DNA of 64,000 bases from NCBI GenBank assembly GCA_963971575.1, contig OZ020616.1, positions 52,807,201-52,871,200 of the forward strand, read 5' to 3'. The position numbers were made by a program, and so were the translations under genes. Below the pieces are notes generated by a model, which saw only the letters and a list, made by a program, of their open reading frames with translations, was not told the origin of the DNA and searched no databases. Of the stretch, positions 21,511 to 32,903 are shown piece by piece. This DNA is from Liopterus haemorrhoidalis (taxonomy: Eukaryota > Arthropoda > Insecta > Coleoptera > Dytiscidae). Numbering within the stretch: the first letter of the stretch is position 1; the number at the start of each line of letters is the position of its first letter.

Positions 21511-22660
21511 CAGTCACTTGTCTAACTGTACTCTGAAGTCGATTGTATGGAACTGACTGAGATGAATTTATATACCAACGCATCTGTTCTAGACCAGTAT
21601 GAGGGTTGCTAGTACTTTCTGAAAAGTACCAGGTCATTTACTTATCCGAAATGGTTAGTGTTTTATCCTACATGGTCGTATTGGGAACTACATCTATTAT
21701 TCTAGTTTCTACAAATAATTTTTGAACAAAAGCTAACCAGTTTTGAAAGTGTCAAACTTGCTATCTATTTTCATTTACCAATCTCAATTCTCGATTTATT
21801 TTTATCAGAAAATAACTTGACAAGACAAACCGAAGAAAAAAAAGTATAACGAAAAAAGTTAAAACAGATATGTGATTGAGAGTAATTCTTTAGAGCGTGT
21901 GAACTGAAATGGAAAAAAAAATAAATAAAATGACTTCTCTAAAGAAATATATTGAGTATAAGAATATTGACCTCAACAACACAATGAAAAACCATTTATA
22001 CAGAAGTTAGTAATAATGAAAATTTAATGAAATAAAATTCATTTTGATAAGAAATTATTTTAAGGTCAAAGTTGAGGTAATTTTTTCGATTTGTTGTGTG
22101 AAGAGGATGGTCCCAGAATTATAGGCGAAGACTGGTAACACCCATTGTTCAAATATTTCTTGAAGCATCTGGAAAAGTCATGTACCTTAAAAGCCGTCTC
22201 AACATTAGTTAAAATGTCTCCGAATGCAACACACAAAATAAATTTTTGTTAATGTTAACAAATTTATTGCAGTGTGAACGTGTTCGACGCATATTAACGC
22301 AAGCCAAAATTTTCGCCGCGCGAATGCGCTTCGTTGTTGGTTTTTCATTGACATCAAAGAAATTTACGCCACAATTAGTTGTAGTGTTGTAGCAATTGTA
22401 ATTTTGCGTTAGTGACAGATTTTATTTAACAATGCATATGTTGTTAATGAAAAATATATTAGCAGTTTTTATTATATCCAATTATCTAATTAACGAAAAT
22501 CAGAAGTTGAAAAGACCAAAAACAAGGCTAGTGGATGAAGCATCTTTATCAGGACAAAATTCAAGATTCTGGTGGCAGGATATAAACTTATTAGATTAAT
22601 AGTGAACTTCAAAATTCATTTAATTTTTTTTTACGAATATCAGTCTCGATTGGATTAGAC
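21511..22660. other. No gene recognised
   Basis: No motif identified. The patch 22230-22400 is richer in CG dinucleotides (TTCGCCGCGCGAATGCGC) than its surroundings. A plus-strand frame at 22500-22600 (KRPKTRLVDEASLSGQ) is too short to call. Confidence 0.4.
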
Positions 22661-23345
22661 TTAAAATTAAATAACAGCAAATTCAGAGAATGCATTACCC
22701 CTGAAAGATAGATTTGATTCTGTCACAATTATAGTATAATTGTGTTCTAATGTCCAGATGCCTGGAGCGGCCTTTAGGCTGTGTAGGTCAAGGTTGCTGA
22801 CGTACGGTTTTGGGAATTAAAGAATGTGCAGAGTGTTGCGTGCTTGTCAACATAAGTGTTCAAATACATTCTAATGTGTTGATAAACATTATTCAATTGT
22901 GCTGAGTATGGTCTTTAATTACTTCCAACAATTACACAAATTAATAATGTTTCCAAAACAATTGAGGTAGGACCTGACGTCATAGTGTCCTGGTTAACAG
23001 TTATAAAACGGTCTTAGGGAATAGAGTCAGGGTAGTCAAGTAGTAGTCATTCTTGTGATCAGCCATCAGTCCACATCACGCTACCCAAGGACCAGCCCAG
23101 CTGTTGAAGTCACCAAGATGAGATGTGAGTGTTGTCTACAGGGCTTCTCCACGTGTTCGCCCCGTGCGGATACCTGGGGTAATTCGACCAATCCTGGAGA
23201 AGCCGGGGCAAGAACGAGACTAACATTAGCTTCTAAACGGACAACACCAGCAGCCATTTTGACCAACAACTGTATTCTGATGTAAATTAATATTATATAA
23301 TATATTTTGTAGAAAAAAATCCGTTCTTGACTTCACCCCGTGACA
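22661..23345 (+). mobile_element. LTR-like repeat, copy 1
   Basis: The core 22721-23345 starts TGTCACAATT and ends CCCCGTGACA, the TG-CA and TGTCAC/GTGACA ends expected of an LTR. A TATAAAA box lies at about 23003, about 30 bp before a GTCAGGG initiator-like stretch, so transcription would run on the plus strand. An inverted copy is at 31747-32416. Similarity continues about 60 bp upstream of the TGTCAC end in both copies, so the true unit may be longer than the LTR, or both copies may include the 3' end of the internal region. No primer-binding site, gag or pol is adjacent. The overlapping ORFs of 76 and 62 codons on opposite strands are probably chance in this GC-richer segment. Confidence 0.6.
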
Positions 23346-23569
23346 ATATCTCTATACGTTTTTTGGATAAAAACTGAAAAATTTATGAAAAATTAAAAGC
23401 AAACGCACCACGCATGATGTATATACCATATATGCAACAACTTTGAATTTTCTGCGAAAATATTTGTGCTGCATTCCTTCACATAACGTAAATTCTTACG
23501 AATGTGGATACGACTTTAGATTTTTAAAGGCTGCTTATCCTTAAAATTCTTCTATTAATGTCTAGTCAG
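23346..23569. other. No feature recognised
   Basis: Short AT-rich gap between an LTR-like repeat and a LINE fragment. Confidence 0.4.
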
Positions 23570-23810
23570 CATGTCTCTTCAGCATGTTGGATTTTACACA
23601 AAGAGAGCGATATTGCTTGTTAAGGTCAGTGATGTCTCTGAGATCGTATCTAATAAAGAAATCAAGATGACGCACAAAATAACCTTTATTAAAACTTTCA
23701 TCATTGAAGCACACATTCGGTTTTATGCGATTTTGGACATCGTACAAGTACCCACAAAATGTCTGCAGAGTTATTCCATTATTGTTTTTCTCAAAATCAA
23801 TGGCCAAAAG
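23570..23810 (-). pseudogene. LINE reverse transcriptase thumb-region fragment (probable)
   Basis: The minus-strand frame reads FVRHLDFFIRYDLRDITDLN, then KQYRSLCVKSNMLKRHA. This resembles the YLGH-I-DDLSDD-DI-RQ-R-LYV-GN-L-RKF segment that follows the RT palm in some LINE proteins. No palm motif survives nearby. The upstream part of the frame matches nothing I know. Confidence 0.5.
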
Positions 23811-24410
23811 TCAACCTAACTGAGAATGATAAATATACAAACAAAAATTAGTATATTTTTCAATACTGATCATAAGAGTTTTAAATATATCGATGTAGAT
23901 ATCTTATATTATTTAGATATCGTTTCATAATTGAGAAATACATCCATGGCATTTTCAAAACTTTTGTAAAATATCTCGTAAACTTCTTGGTAAACTACTT
24001 TTAAACACTTTCAACTATATTCATATTTAAGTTAAACTGAATAAAAAGGGTACCTCTATTAGGAAAGGTTGTGAGCGACCGAGCTTAAAGCACAGCTTTT
24101 GAACTTCTAACGTCATCATGTTAAAGTTTTTCAGTACTTCCCCAAAACTTCCTAAACATTACACCGTTACGAAACGGTAATCTCTCCGCCGTACGAAATA
24201 ATGATAACAGTAAACCATTTTAATGGTTACAGTTATCTAAGTATCTCTGATAAAGTTAAAAATTTTAGCTGCGTCTTTATGTTTTGCTAAAATTGTATTT
24301 TTATTGCTGAACATTTAAATTTAAATAAAAATGCAAGATATATCAAAAAGATTAATTTTTAAATATACCCCATAATTATTGAGTGAAGGAGGAAAGTGGA
24401 GGATTGTGTA
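23811..24410. other. AT-rich stretch, no gene seen
   Basis: No coding or repeat structure recognised. Confidence 0.45.
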
Positions 24411-24640
24411 CACAGGATATATCAAGATAGTGTGCCATCTGCACACAATTTTTCTCGAAAACGCGATGTGTTAGCAAGTTGGAAAAAAATCCGATGATCA
24501 AGGTAGTATTGAAAATTTCCGGAACAAACTGAAAGTAGCATGTCAAGGACAACGTTGCTCTTTAAATGGGAACTATATCTAGTTGCCAAAATGATGACAA
24601 ACCTTGTATAGAGCGAGACGCTGAAAAACGACGAAATCAT
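24411..24640. repeat. Dispersed repeat related to 55495-55640
   Basis: The block GATGTGTTAGCAAGTTGGA followed by AAAAAATCCGATGATCAA recurs at 55550-55590 (GATGTGTCAGCAAGTTGGAG, then TTTGATGAACAAA), with a GGATATATC-like element upstream of each. On the minus strand both copies read through a similar short peptide containing FFQLANTS or FLQLADTS, which reflects shared ancestry and not necessarily coding. Confidence 0.55.
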
Positions 24641-24852
24641 TGAGCAGGTTGATGCTTACAACTATCTTAGGAACGAAATACAAACTGGTAGAGACAATCA
24701 AACGTACGAAAACTTAAGGAAATTATCTCAAGGATGGGAAGAATTTGGTAAACAACGAAACATTTTTAAAAATGATATCCCAATGTGCCTTAAAAGTAAA
24801 GCTTTCGAATTATGTGTTATGCCCGTCTTAACCTGCGGGGTGGAAGCCCTAA
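24641..24852 (+). pseudogene. RTE-like LINE thumb-region fragment
   Basis: One open frame reads VDAYNYLRNEIQTGRDNQTY, RKLSQGWEEFGKQRNIFKND, then IPMCLKSKAFELCVMPVLTC and GVEALT. This matches the YLGQ-I-G-NQ-EI-RRI-LGWAAFGKL-IF-IP-CLK-KVFD-CVLPVLTYG-ET block of RTE-like ORF2. Truncated at both ends; followed at once by a foldback hairpin. Confidence 0.8.
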
Positions 24853-24876
24853 CATTCCTAAATTCAAATTCAAGCT

Positions 24877-25021
24877 TGTGTCATAAAGCCCCTATAAAAA
24901 AATTGGCATGCAGCCCAAACGTGGAAAATTTCGGAAAAATTTCACAAAACTTTTCCGAAATTTTCCACCCTTGGGTCAACGAGGGCCACATGCAAAATTT
25001 TTATAGGGGTTCTATGGCACA
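24877..25021. repeat. Foldback hairpin, about 145 bp
   Basis: The arms are inverted: GTGGAAAATTTCGGAAAA (24921-24938) against TTTTCCGAAATTTTCCAC (24951-24968), extending outward with gaps through CCCCTATAAAAA and TTTTTATAGGGG to GTGTCATA and TATGGCAC. It looks like a small palindromic MITE that landed at the end of the LINE fragment. Confidence 0.75.
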
Positions 25022-25502
25022 AACTTTAATTCTTTTCATCGGCATGCTGCACGAAAACGCGGAAAATCATATTTTTTTTATTACAAGATCACGTGTCCGT
25101 TTGAGCCCTTTGGGATCCTGCGAATCGCATGCCTATAATTTTTAAGACTTTAAATTTATTTTAACTTACTTTTGATAAAAGGGCAACACTGAGGCACTTA
25201 ATAAGGGCAAATAAGGGCACACCCCTTATTAAATTAGAGAAAAACACAAATTTTCGTGCAAGTGGAAATGCAGTTTTCCATATAACCGGAAAGCGTGCAA
25301 GGGTTTAGTACCCTCCTTTCTTTGTTGTCACAGGGTAAATATTCTCTCCTCAAAAAGGCATGCTGTATGAAATCGGAGAACATAAACTGTCATGAGCTCC
25401 CCGTCTATTGGCATAATTATAGCCCTGAGTATGATTTAGGGCAAATTTAAATTCCTTGTATGTTCTATCTCTTTTCCTATATTAATTGTTTATTTTGTTT
25501 CA
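25022..25502. other. No gene recognised
   Basis: No motif seen. A duplicated AAGGGCA word occurs around 25180-25225. Confidence 0.4.
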
Positions 25503-26530
25503 TTTTTAGGGTTTTGTAGGTATGACCAAAAAACCCTTATACCGTCATTTTGTTGTCTGTCTGTCTGTTCGGTAAAAATTGTAGCCAAACGGCTAAACCT
25601 AGAGAGTTGAAATTTGGCATGCTTATACAACTCTTTGACCCGCATATAGGAAAAATACTAAAACATCTAAAAAACATATCCTCCTAAAAATATAAACAAA
25701 TATGTGCTCATCGAAAACAAAATTTTTTTTTTTTATAAATCTGAGTAGTGTATCAAATGAAAGCCCTTGGTACGTGGATTAACAATCAAATTTTTATTTT
25801 TGCAAAATAAATTATTATGAAGCGATTTTTGCCAAAATTGTGCAAAAAATTTTTTGTCCCACACCCTGTAGCCCAGATGGTTTAAACTAAAAATCTGAAA
25901 AAATTCTAAGTAATGTACATTGGTGTGAACCGGAATAGTACAACAGGAATTTTTGATCAGATTATGTTTTTGTGATTTTTGGCTAATAATGTACACAAGT
26001 TATAGCTTTGTAACACGCTACACTGGAACGTGTATGCTGGTGTAGTGGTTTTTGACGCTGATTTTTCACCCAAATAACTCGATCCGAAGGGGATCGAACC
26101 CTGCGAGAAGAGACAATATTATTTTTGTTTTTTTTTTTTTTAATTTTTATATTGTTTAAATTATTTTTTCAAAATTCTAGTTATATTTTGGCAAATGTTG
26201 CATTTAATTTTTAAAAGCGTAAATTTAATAACCAGTGGAAATTGTTTAAATTATAATTTAATTCTGTTTCAATGTACACGATATCAGAGGGGCGGAACTT
26301 ATAACAACCAATGGAAGCCATAGGCGCAATTTTTAAAATTCTTAATGAACCTTGCTATATATAAAAAAAAAATACTGCACATATTTAGAAACCTAAATAA
26401 TGGTATTATTATTTATATAAAAAATATTTTAACATAAAATGTGTTTTGGCATCCAAAATAATCATCATTCACTTACTAAATACTTGCAAAACCCTGAAAT
26501 GTGTAAAAATTCACACTTCACATCAATTTT
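25503..26530 (+). mobile_element. DINE-1-like element, copy C
   Basis: Starts TTTTTAGGGTTTTGTAGGTA, then CATTTTGTTGTCTGTCTGTC (only about three GTCT units), and GTAGCCAAACGGCTAAACCT as in copies A and B. The 3' part has ATACTTGCAAAACCCT subterminally, the stem GTGTAAAAATTCACAC, and TTCACATCAATTTTTA at the end. It is the same family as copies A and B, but the internal tRNA-like module (26033-26111) is different and the microsatellite is much shorter. Confidence 0.75.
26033..26111 (+). other. tRNA-like module in copy C
   Basis: GCTGGTGTAGTGGTTTTTGA resembles a tRNA 5' half with A box, and GGGGATCGAACCCTGCGAG resembles the T-arm with B box. The acceptor stem is not convincing. It differs from the modules of the other copies. 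Confidence 0.55.
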
Positions 26531-26994
26531 TATTTATTAGCCTTTACTGGCCGCAAGACTGTTAATAAATATTGTTAACATTAAATCCAATTGAAGTTTT
26601 GATGTATCCAGGCTAAATATTCTGGCAGCGAGTAGGTTAAAATTTTCGCAAATGTTTTTGGATCAATAGTTGAAGAGGAACAATGTTTTCAACTTCCTGC
26701 AATGACCAGAAACGTAAAACGGATCTTCCGGTCACGTAACCACTCCAATTTGAAAACCATTTAAAAATAAATACACTGCAACAAATAACAAAGTAAAACA
26801 TAAAACACAAGTAATTTAAATTAACATGGTAGAACAGATATTTGTAAAGTCTGGTTTATAATAGTTGCATAGCATAAGCGCGTGTCATGGGTACATAGCA
26901 TAGCTGCATAAGATACTGTTAGCATGAGCGTAAATGCAACAGCGGAAATGTAAACAGAGTATATTTATTAATAAGTATGCAAAAATATATTAAC
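26531..26994. other. No gene recognised
   Basis: Begins with GCCTTTACTGGCCGCAAGAC, similar to GCCTTTGCTGCTTCGGCAAT-AAGACTGG at about 56783. This may be an end of another repeat family. Confidence 0.4.
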
Positions 26995-27294
26995 CAGGGG
27001 TATGAAACTAATATACACGGCCTTGAAACGGTTTTAAGTTATATTCCATCCACCGACAGCGCTAAAAGCGTTTTTTTTAACCAACATTTTGAGAACACTT
27101 CATTATCGGCAACTTGCGGCAATTGTTTTTGACGTTGTAACGATCAGGGGTATGAAACTAATATACACGGCCTTGAAACGGTTTTAAGTTATATTCCATC
27201 CACCGACAGCGCTAAAAGCGTTTTTTTTAACCAACATTTTGAGAACACTTCATTATCGGCAACTTGCGGCAATTGTTTTTGACGTTGTAACGAT
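26995..27294. repeat. Perfect 150-bp tandem duplication
   Basis: Two adjacent 150-bp units (26995-27144 and 27145-27294), identical base for base on reading, each starting CAGGGGTATGAAAC and ending TTGACGTTGTAACGAT. Each contains the short hairpin CGCTAAAAGCG. No coding content. Confidence 0.95.
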
Positions 27295-28615
27295 AGGTGA
27301 CAGTAAATTGTGATTGTGACAGTGATGAATTTTATAAGAAATTTTAAATATTAGCACCATATTTTTTATTTTCAAATGGTGTAGTGTAATTAATAATATT
27401 TTAAATGGTAAATGCAAAAGAAATATGAATAGTGTAATAAAAAAAATGGCACAGACTAAATTTAATATGTACAATAAAAGTAAATATAAAAGTAAAAAAT
27501 AAATATAAATATACTTGTTTATTTATTTCATATGCTTGCTTGCAAATAAAATAATAAAACTTAATGCTTACTGAAGTATTAACTTTTAACAATTGCAATT
27601 AATTTTAATTTTAGTAAATTAATTTGGAGAGTTGTAAATAAATTAATCCTAATTTTCGGTTCAAGGCAATCTTTAATTTTCTACCAAAATTACATTTTAT
27701 TTTTCAATTTTGGTAGAAAATTAATGATTAATGCGCGATTCATAGCAATTTAAAATATAAAAATATATTTGTGTGCCTTGCGGGTTGCATACTATCTAAT
27801 CCTAGTTCATATTACAACCACGAATGTCGCAACTATCGCTGTCCAAAGCCGTAACGTGGGAGTCCGCTATCTTCTTTGTTTAATAATTTGTGATATTAAC
27901 AACAATTACACATTGACAGTTCTTCAATACATATAAACAACGACTACTAGATATTTCATTGAACCAATGTTTAATATCAATTGACATCAAAACCATGGAA
28001 ACTAGCAAGGTGGAGACAGCAGCTCGGAACAACGTATAGTCTCAACAGATACACATACTGTATTCATAATGTAATTGTATAAAAATACGTGCGGTTTTGT
28101 TAACCAACGACATGTCAGGGATATTGACGTTTTGTTCTAGTAAAACGAGGTTAAAATTGAAGTATTGTTATACTAGTAAACTATCGATACTTTTCCTCCG
28201 ATACTAGTATTCTAGATTTCAAAATCTAGTTCCGCTTAAATGTTGGGAATAGTGTAACGAATCGGTTAGAACGCCGGAACAATAAACCAAACTTTCACAA
28301 GCCGTCGCGAGAATTTCTTTGAAAGGCATTTTTTGGGATTTTTAGAGGGTACATATTTTTTAGAATTCAGATAGTAAAATAAAATTAGAAACTTTACGTT
28401 TACAATACATAACTTTAGAAATATTTATTTAAAAGGTTCATTGTTCAAGGAGACATTTGTTCGGAGTTATTGCTTAATAACTTTGAACACTAGCATTTCC
28501 TTGAACAATGCTTAAACGCTTTTTCCTAGAAATGCCTAGAAATGACTTAAGTCTCTCTAAAGACGAGATCAGACAGTATTCGGTCCGGTTAGCGTAAAGA
28601 TTTAATTTGTTGAAT
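27295..28615. other. AT-rich stretch, no gene seen
   Basis: A perfect 19-bp hairpin sits at 27673-27724 (separate entry), and a TAGTTCCGCTTAAA half-site at about 28221 echoes the nested element at 10877-11098. No coding motif. Confidence 0.45.
27673..27724. repeat. Perfect 19-bp inverted repeat, 14-bp loop
   Basis: TTAATTTTCTACCAAAATT (27673-27691) and its exact complement at 27706-27724. AT-rich; no T-run that would suggest a pol III terminator hairpin. Function unknown. Confidence 0.85.
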
Positions 28616-28619
28616 TCTT

Positions 28620-29575
28620 AGTGTGCAGTTACATTGGATGCGGATACGTGCGTTTTTTTGATCGTACGAGAACTGACAACAAAACAAACACACGAAGTTA
28701 AATGGGCATGGTTACAGTACATGCATACTTGCGTGCGGTAACTTGCGTCGACGCACAAACATGTTTGTTTTTTGATGCGTCCAGCAGGCCAAAAATATGA
28801 GTTTTGATCCAAAGACTTTCTTTTGCAAAATTAGAAGAAGAATAGAATTATTAATATGCTGCTGCATAACAATGGGGATATTTTATTTCGTTATTTATCT
28901 GTTTATTTATTTATTTTGTTTTCCTCATTTCTTTGGAGTTCTACAGAAACAAATATGTTTATTTCCGTCCGAAAAAATCAACAACAAATTAATTTCTGTC
29001 TTTCTCTTTTTCCGAGACTCAAGTAAAAATTATTATTCATCCAGAGGAAAAAGTACTTCGGACAACATTATTTGTTTTTTTTATTCTAAACAATTTTTGT
29101 CATACACATTTTTGCTGTTAATAATAAGGAAGATATTTCAAGATAACTGCGTAAATCCCCAAACATTCATCTGAAAATGCTGTTTTTTCCGAGACTCACG
29201 TAAAAATTATTATTCATCCAGATGAAAAAGTACTTCGGACAATAATATTTGTTTTTTTATTCTAAAAAATTTTTGTCATACACATTTTTGCTGTTAATAA
29301 TAAGGGAGGCATTTCAAGATAACTCCGTAACTCCCCAAATATTCATCTAAAAATGCATAGAACAAAAATAATTTGTTTTATTACTATAAATAATGTTGTT
29401 TTATATGTTTGTGCTGTTCAGTAACAGATATTTAAAATAAAATAGTTTAATTTGAATGAAATCACGCGCAAGTCGCACGTATGTACTGAAACCACCCATC
29501 CGCGGGTCAAGACAAGAACGTTCAGTATAAACGCTCGTTACCGCACGCACGGATACAGTGTAACCGTAGCCTTAG
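28620..29575. mobile_element. Possible inverted-repeat element with CG-rich ends
   Basis: The left end reads GTTACATTGGATGCGGATAC then GTGCG. The right end in reverse reads GTTACACTGTATCCGTGCGT then GCGG. Other CG-rich words (TTGCGTGCGGTAACTTGCG, ACCGCACGCACGG) lie near both ends, while the middle is AT-rich and holds the 178-bp tandem repeat. Similarity of the ends is only moderate and I see no target duplication. Confidence 0.35.
29007..29360. repeat. Tandem duplication of about 178 bp
   Basis: Two units start TTTTCCGAGACTCA at about 29007 and 29184 and run through GTAAAAATTATTATTCATCC, AAAAAGTACTTCGGACAA and GTCATACACATTTTTGCTGT to AACTCCCCAAA-ATTCATCT. They differ by a few substitutions and indels. 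A third, strongly decayed unit may follow to about 29440. Confidence 0.9.
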
Positions 29576-29639
29576 AGGCACTGTGTCGGCATTCTGGTGG
29601 TCTATCCGATTCTATTTGTTTTAAACGTTTCATAATTTT

Positions 29640-30726
29640 AATATCTATATTTTAATCTTTTAAACTTTTTGTAAATATTACTTTAAATAAATGAAATTCA
29701 TTAATTTTAAACCACTTAACGTGTGTATACGTTCACTTTTACGAACTTAAGTGAACAGCTAAGATCCAGACTATTAACAAGATGCCTGAACAGTCGGTTG
29801 GTAAATACTAATACATATCATTTAATGCACATATCGTAATGATGAATCCTGGATAACACTCGCGTCTACTACCGGAACTCCTTCTGTCAGAAATCTCATT
29901 TCAGTTTGAGATGAGACTTCATATTATGTCACAGGCTCGCTAACTAGTGGACAATAAATGGTATGTTGTAAAGTAACGTACCGGGCTCGCTACAATAGCC
30001 TTTATTCGTCTTTTATAAACCAAGCGTTACTCTCAGTTTTTCCGTATTTACGTATTTTAAAATGTATTTTTATATTTAATATTTTGAATAACACACCCAC
30101 ACCTGAAGAAAGTATCCTTCAGAAATGTGTTTTATAAAATTGTTTCACAAAATGAAAAACAAATTCTTCTTGAAATGGTTTTGGCACTTGTTTAACAATA
30201 CATTTTATATAAATGATAGCTTTTGTTTTCCTTCTAAAATGTTCTGACAATATTTCTTTCTTTATTCTTTTATAACATTATTTAGAAGCTGCATTTCTCG
30301 TGTACGATGCATTAATTTCAGGAACAAAATACTTTACTTTTTCAAAAAAACAATTGTGTTATACAATTATTCAAATTTGTACACTTTATCAGTGTGGTAT
30401 ATAGTTAACGTCAAATAAATCAGGCAAAATTACGACACATAAATGTAGCGTTAACATTTCCTGCGGGAAAAATCGCATTTTTTTTAGAACAAGTGGTGCC
30501 ATCTAGGTTTTATTGATCGAACTTCTGCTTAAAATAAACTCTCAACCTGTGGTGTATATTACATGACAACGAGTAACCCAGACAAATTTTATTGCAAATT
30601 AAACAAAAATAACAACACTTAAAACGATTAATGTCTCATGAGTTTAATTCGGCTTTTTGGACATTTTTTAATTACTTTTAGAAAAGCACAATATTTCGCC
30701 AATTGGCTTCACCAGGAGCTAGAATA
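29640..30726. other. No gene recognised
   Basis: No recognisable coding motif. Confidence 0.45.
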
Positions 30727-31460
30727 TAAATAATAATAATAGTTCAGCACTGTAGGCATATAAGGCTCATTCATGGTTTGTTGAACAATTGTTCTCCACT
30801 GTTGCCTATTTTTCGTCTTTTTCTCCCAGTCACTAACGCCTGTCTCTTCCAGGTCCTTTCGCACCACATCCATCCACCTTCCTTTCGGTCGGCGCCTTTT
30901 CTTTTTTGCTACTACTCCGCCCCATTAACATTGTCTTTACCACTCTATCTTCAGAAAGTCTCGACTCATGCCCTAACCATCTCAGTCATTGCCCTTTAAT
31001 CACACTCATTATATCTGGCTCCCCATACAGTTCCATAACTTCTTTATTTGTTCTGCGAAAAAACAGATCTCCCATTTTCTTTCCACCAAAGATTTTTATT
31101 AAAACGTTCATTTCCCATATTCCCAATCGTTTTAGAGTTTTGTTGTTTAAAGTCCACCTAAGTTTAACCGATGACACTTTGGTCGACCTAATAAATTTAT
31201 ATAAGGACCCAATACATTTACTACCGTTCGCTAATCCAGATCTGATTTCCAGGTCTTCATTGTTCACGTTTGATATTTTCACACCTAAGTATACAAAACT
31301 GTCCACCACTTAAAACTCATAAAGCCTTCCTGTGTCTTTCCATACACTGAAGCTCTCTTCCGGCTTACTTTGAAATCCTTTAATAAACATGTACTTAGTC
31401 TTTGCTACGTTAATTTTTAACCCCACTTCACCTGCAGCCTTTTCTAAATTTTTAAAATAT
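30727..31460 (-). pseudogene. RTE-like LINE C-terminal remnant with 3' end
   Basis: Minus strand: GLKINVAKTKYMFIKGFQSK, a stop after TGRLYEF, VVDSFVYLGVKISNVNNEDL, then after an internal deletion IKIFGGKKMGDLFFRRTNKE and ELYGEPDIMSVIKGQ, then KKRRRPKGRWMDVVRKDLEE and DWEKKTKNRQQWRTIVQQT. This is the full order of an RTE-like ORF2 tail, missing the VLYGSETW segment. The TAATAATAAT run at 30730-30740 is the 3' tail of the minus-strand element. Dead: internal deletion, stop, frameshift. Confidence 0.85.
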
Positions 31461-31746
31461 TTCTTTCTTTGAATATTAATAGAATATTAATAAATACAAT
31501 AACTATATTGAATAATAGGTTGAACAACGAGAAACTCAATATCTATTAAAATCGCTGTATCTTTTACATTGGTTTTCGAATACTGATCACACCTAATGTT
31601 TTGAACATCTATACATTAAGAATTACTTTTTTTTAACTCCTTGGTACCTATTTTTATTTGCCGCAAATAGATTTAGATGCAGTACGCCGGAAATTTTAAA
31701 TAACTAACATTTTTAATTGCCTATTTGCTCTAATACTGCTTTATAT
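31461..31746. other. No feature recognised
   Basis: AT-rich gap between a LINE remnant and the second LTR-like copy. Confidence 0.4.
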
Positions 31747-32416
31747 TGTCACGAGGTGATGTCAAGAACGGTATCTTTTTTACAAAATTTATAATATAAT
31801 ATTAATTTACATCAGAATATAATTGTTGGTAAAATGGCTGCTGGTGTTGTCCGTTTAGAAGCTGATGGTAGTATCGTTCTTGCCCCGGCTTCTCCAGGAT
31901 CGGTCGAAGCACCCCAGGTGTCCGGACGAGGCGAACACGTGGAGGAAGCCCTGTAGACAAGACTCACATCTCGTCTTGGCGACTTCAACAGCTGGGCTGG
32001 TCCTTGGGTAGCGTGATACGGACTGATGACTGGTCATAAGAATGACTACCGACTCTATTCCCTAAGACCATTATATAACTGTTAACCAGGCCACTATGAC
32101 GTCAGGTCCTACCTCAATTGTTTTGGAAACATTATTCATTTGTGTATTTGGCAGCAATTAAAGACCATACTCAGCACAATTGAATAATGTTTATCAACAC
32201 ATTAGAATGTAGTTCAGCACTTATGTTGACAAACACGCAACACTCTGCACATTCTTTAATTCCCAAAACCATACGTCAGCAACCTTGACTTACACAGCCT
32301 AAAGGCCACTCAATAAATTGGGACATTAGAACACAATTATACCATAATTGTGACAATATCAAATCTATCTTTCATGGGTAATACATTCTCTGAATTTGGT
32401 GTTATTTCATTTCAAC
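31747..32416 (-). mobile_element. LTR-like repeat, copy 2 (inverted relative to copy 1)
   Basis: In plus-strand order it starts TGTCACGAGGTGATGTCAAG and reaches TTGTGACA at 32355. This 609-bp core is the reverse complement of 22721-23345 with scattered changes and small indels. The TATA-like TATATAACTG (reverse) aligns with the copy-1 TATAAAA box. Similarity continues past 32355 to about 32416, as it does upstream of copy 1. The four bases ATAT flank the 609-bp core on both sides, but because similarity extends beyond one side I do not treat that as a proven target duplication. Confidence 0.6.
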
Positions 32417-32887
32417 GTATATATATTTTTTAGGCCTTGTTCAGTGTTTTGAACTATATCAGTGTTTTTCAACCAGTGAGGCAAGACACCCAATGTGCCG
32501 TAAAAGTAAATCAATGAACCGAATAGAAAATTTCTAAAAATGTTTTAGTTTGCAATCCTGATATATCCTAGCAAATTAGAATATTGTTTAAAATTTTCAC
32601 GGTACATTGCAGACACTGGTCTATGTGGATGAATTTCATGCTGTATTGGAATTCGATTTGATTAGATAGAAGATCTGATACTGAACTAATTTATATGATC
32701 TTGGATTTCTCAAGCAGGACAATTGAGTCACCGCCACAAAGTAAGGCTCAGTAATTCAACACCTTAATACTGTTTGACTACATTGATTACTCCCTTATCA
32801 AACATGCATTATATGCTAGCGCATAGCAAACAACCCTGTTTGTTAATATTTAGCAATCAGTATATTGTTACATAAATTATTGACAGG
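32417..32887. other. No gene recognised
   Basis: AT-rich; no motif seen. Confidence 0.45.
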
Positions 32888-32903
32888 TACTACAACACTT
32901 GGT
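32888..32903. repeat. 16-bp target-site duplication of the RTE-like LINE
   Basis: TACTACAACACTTGGT occurs here and again at 34151-34166, exactly bracketing the LINE. Confidence 0.9.

Noticed and set aside
23055..23285. A 76-codon plus-strand ORF and a 62-codon minus-strand ORF in LTR-like copy 1 as a gene
   Set aside because: Both strands are open in the GC-richer segment, copy 2 breaks the frame, and no motif is recognised.
31743..32359. ATAT as a 4-bp target duplication proving a solo LTR at 31747-32355
   Set aside because: Similarity with copy 1 extends beyond 32355 on that side, so the matching ATAT may be part of the repeat.
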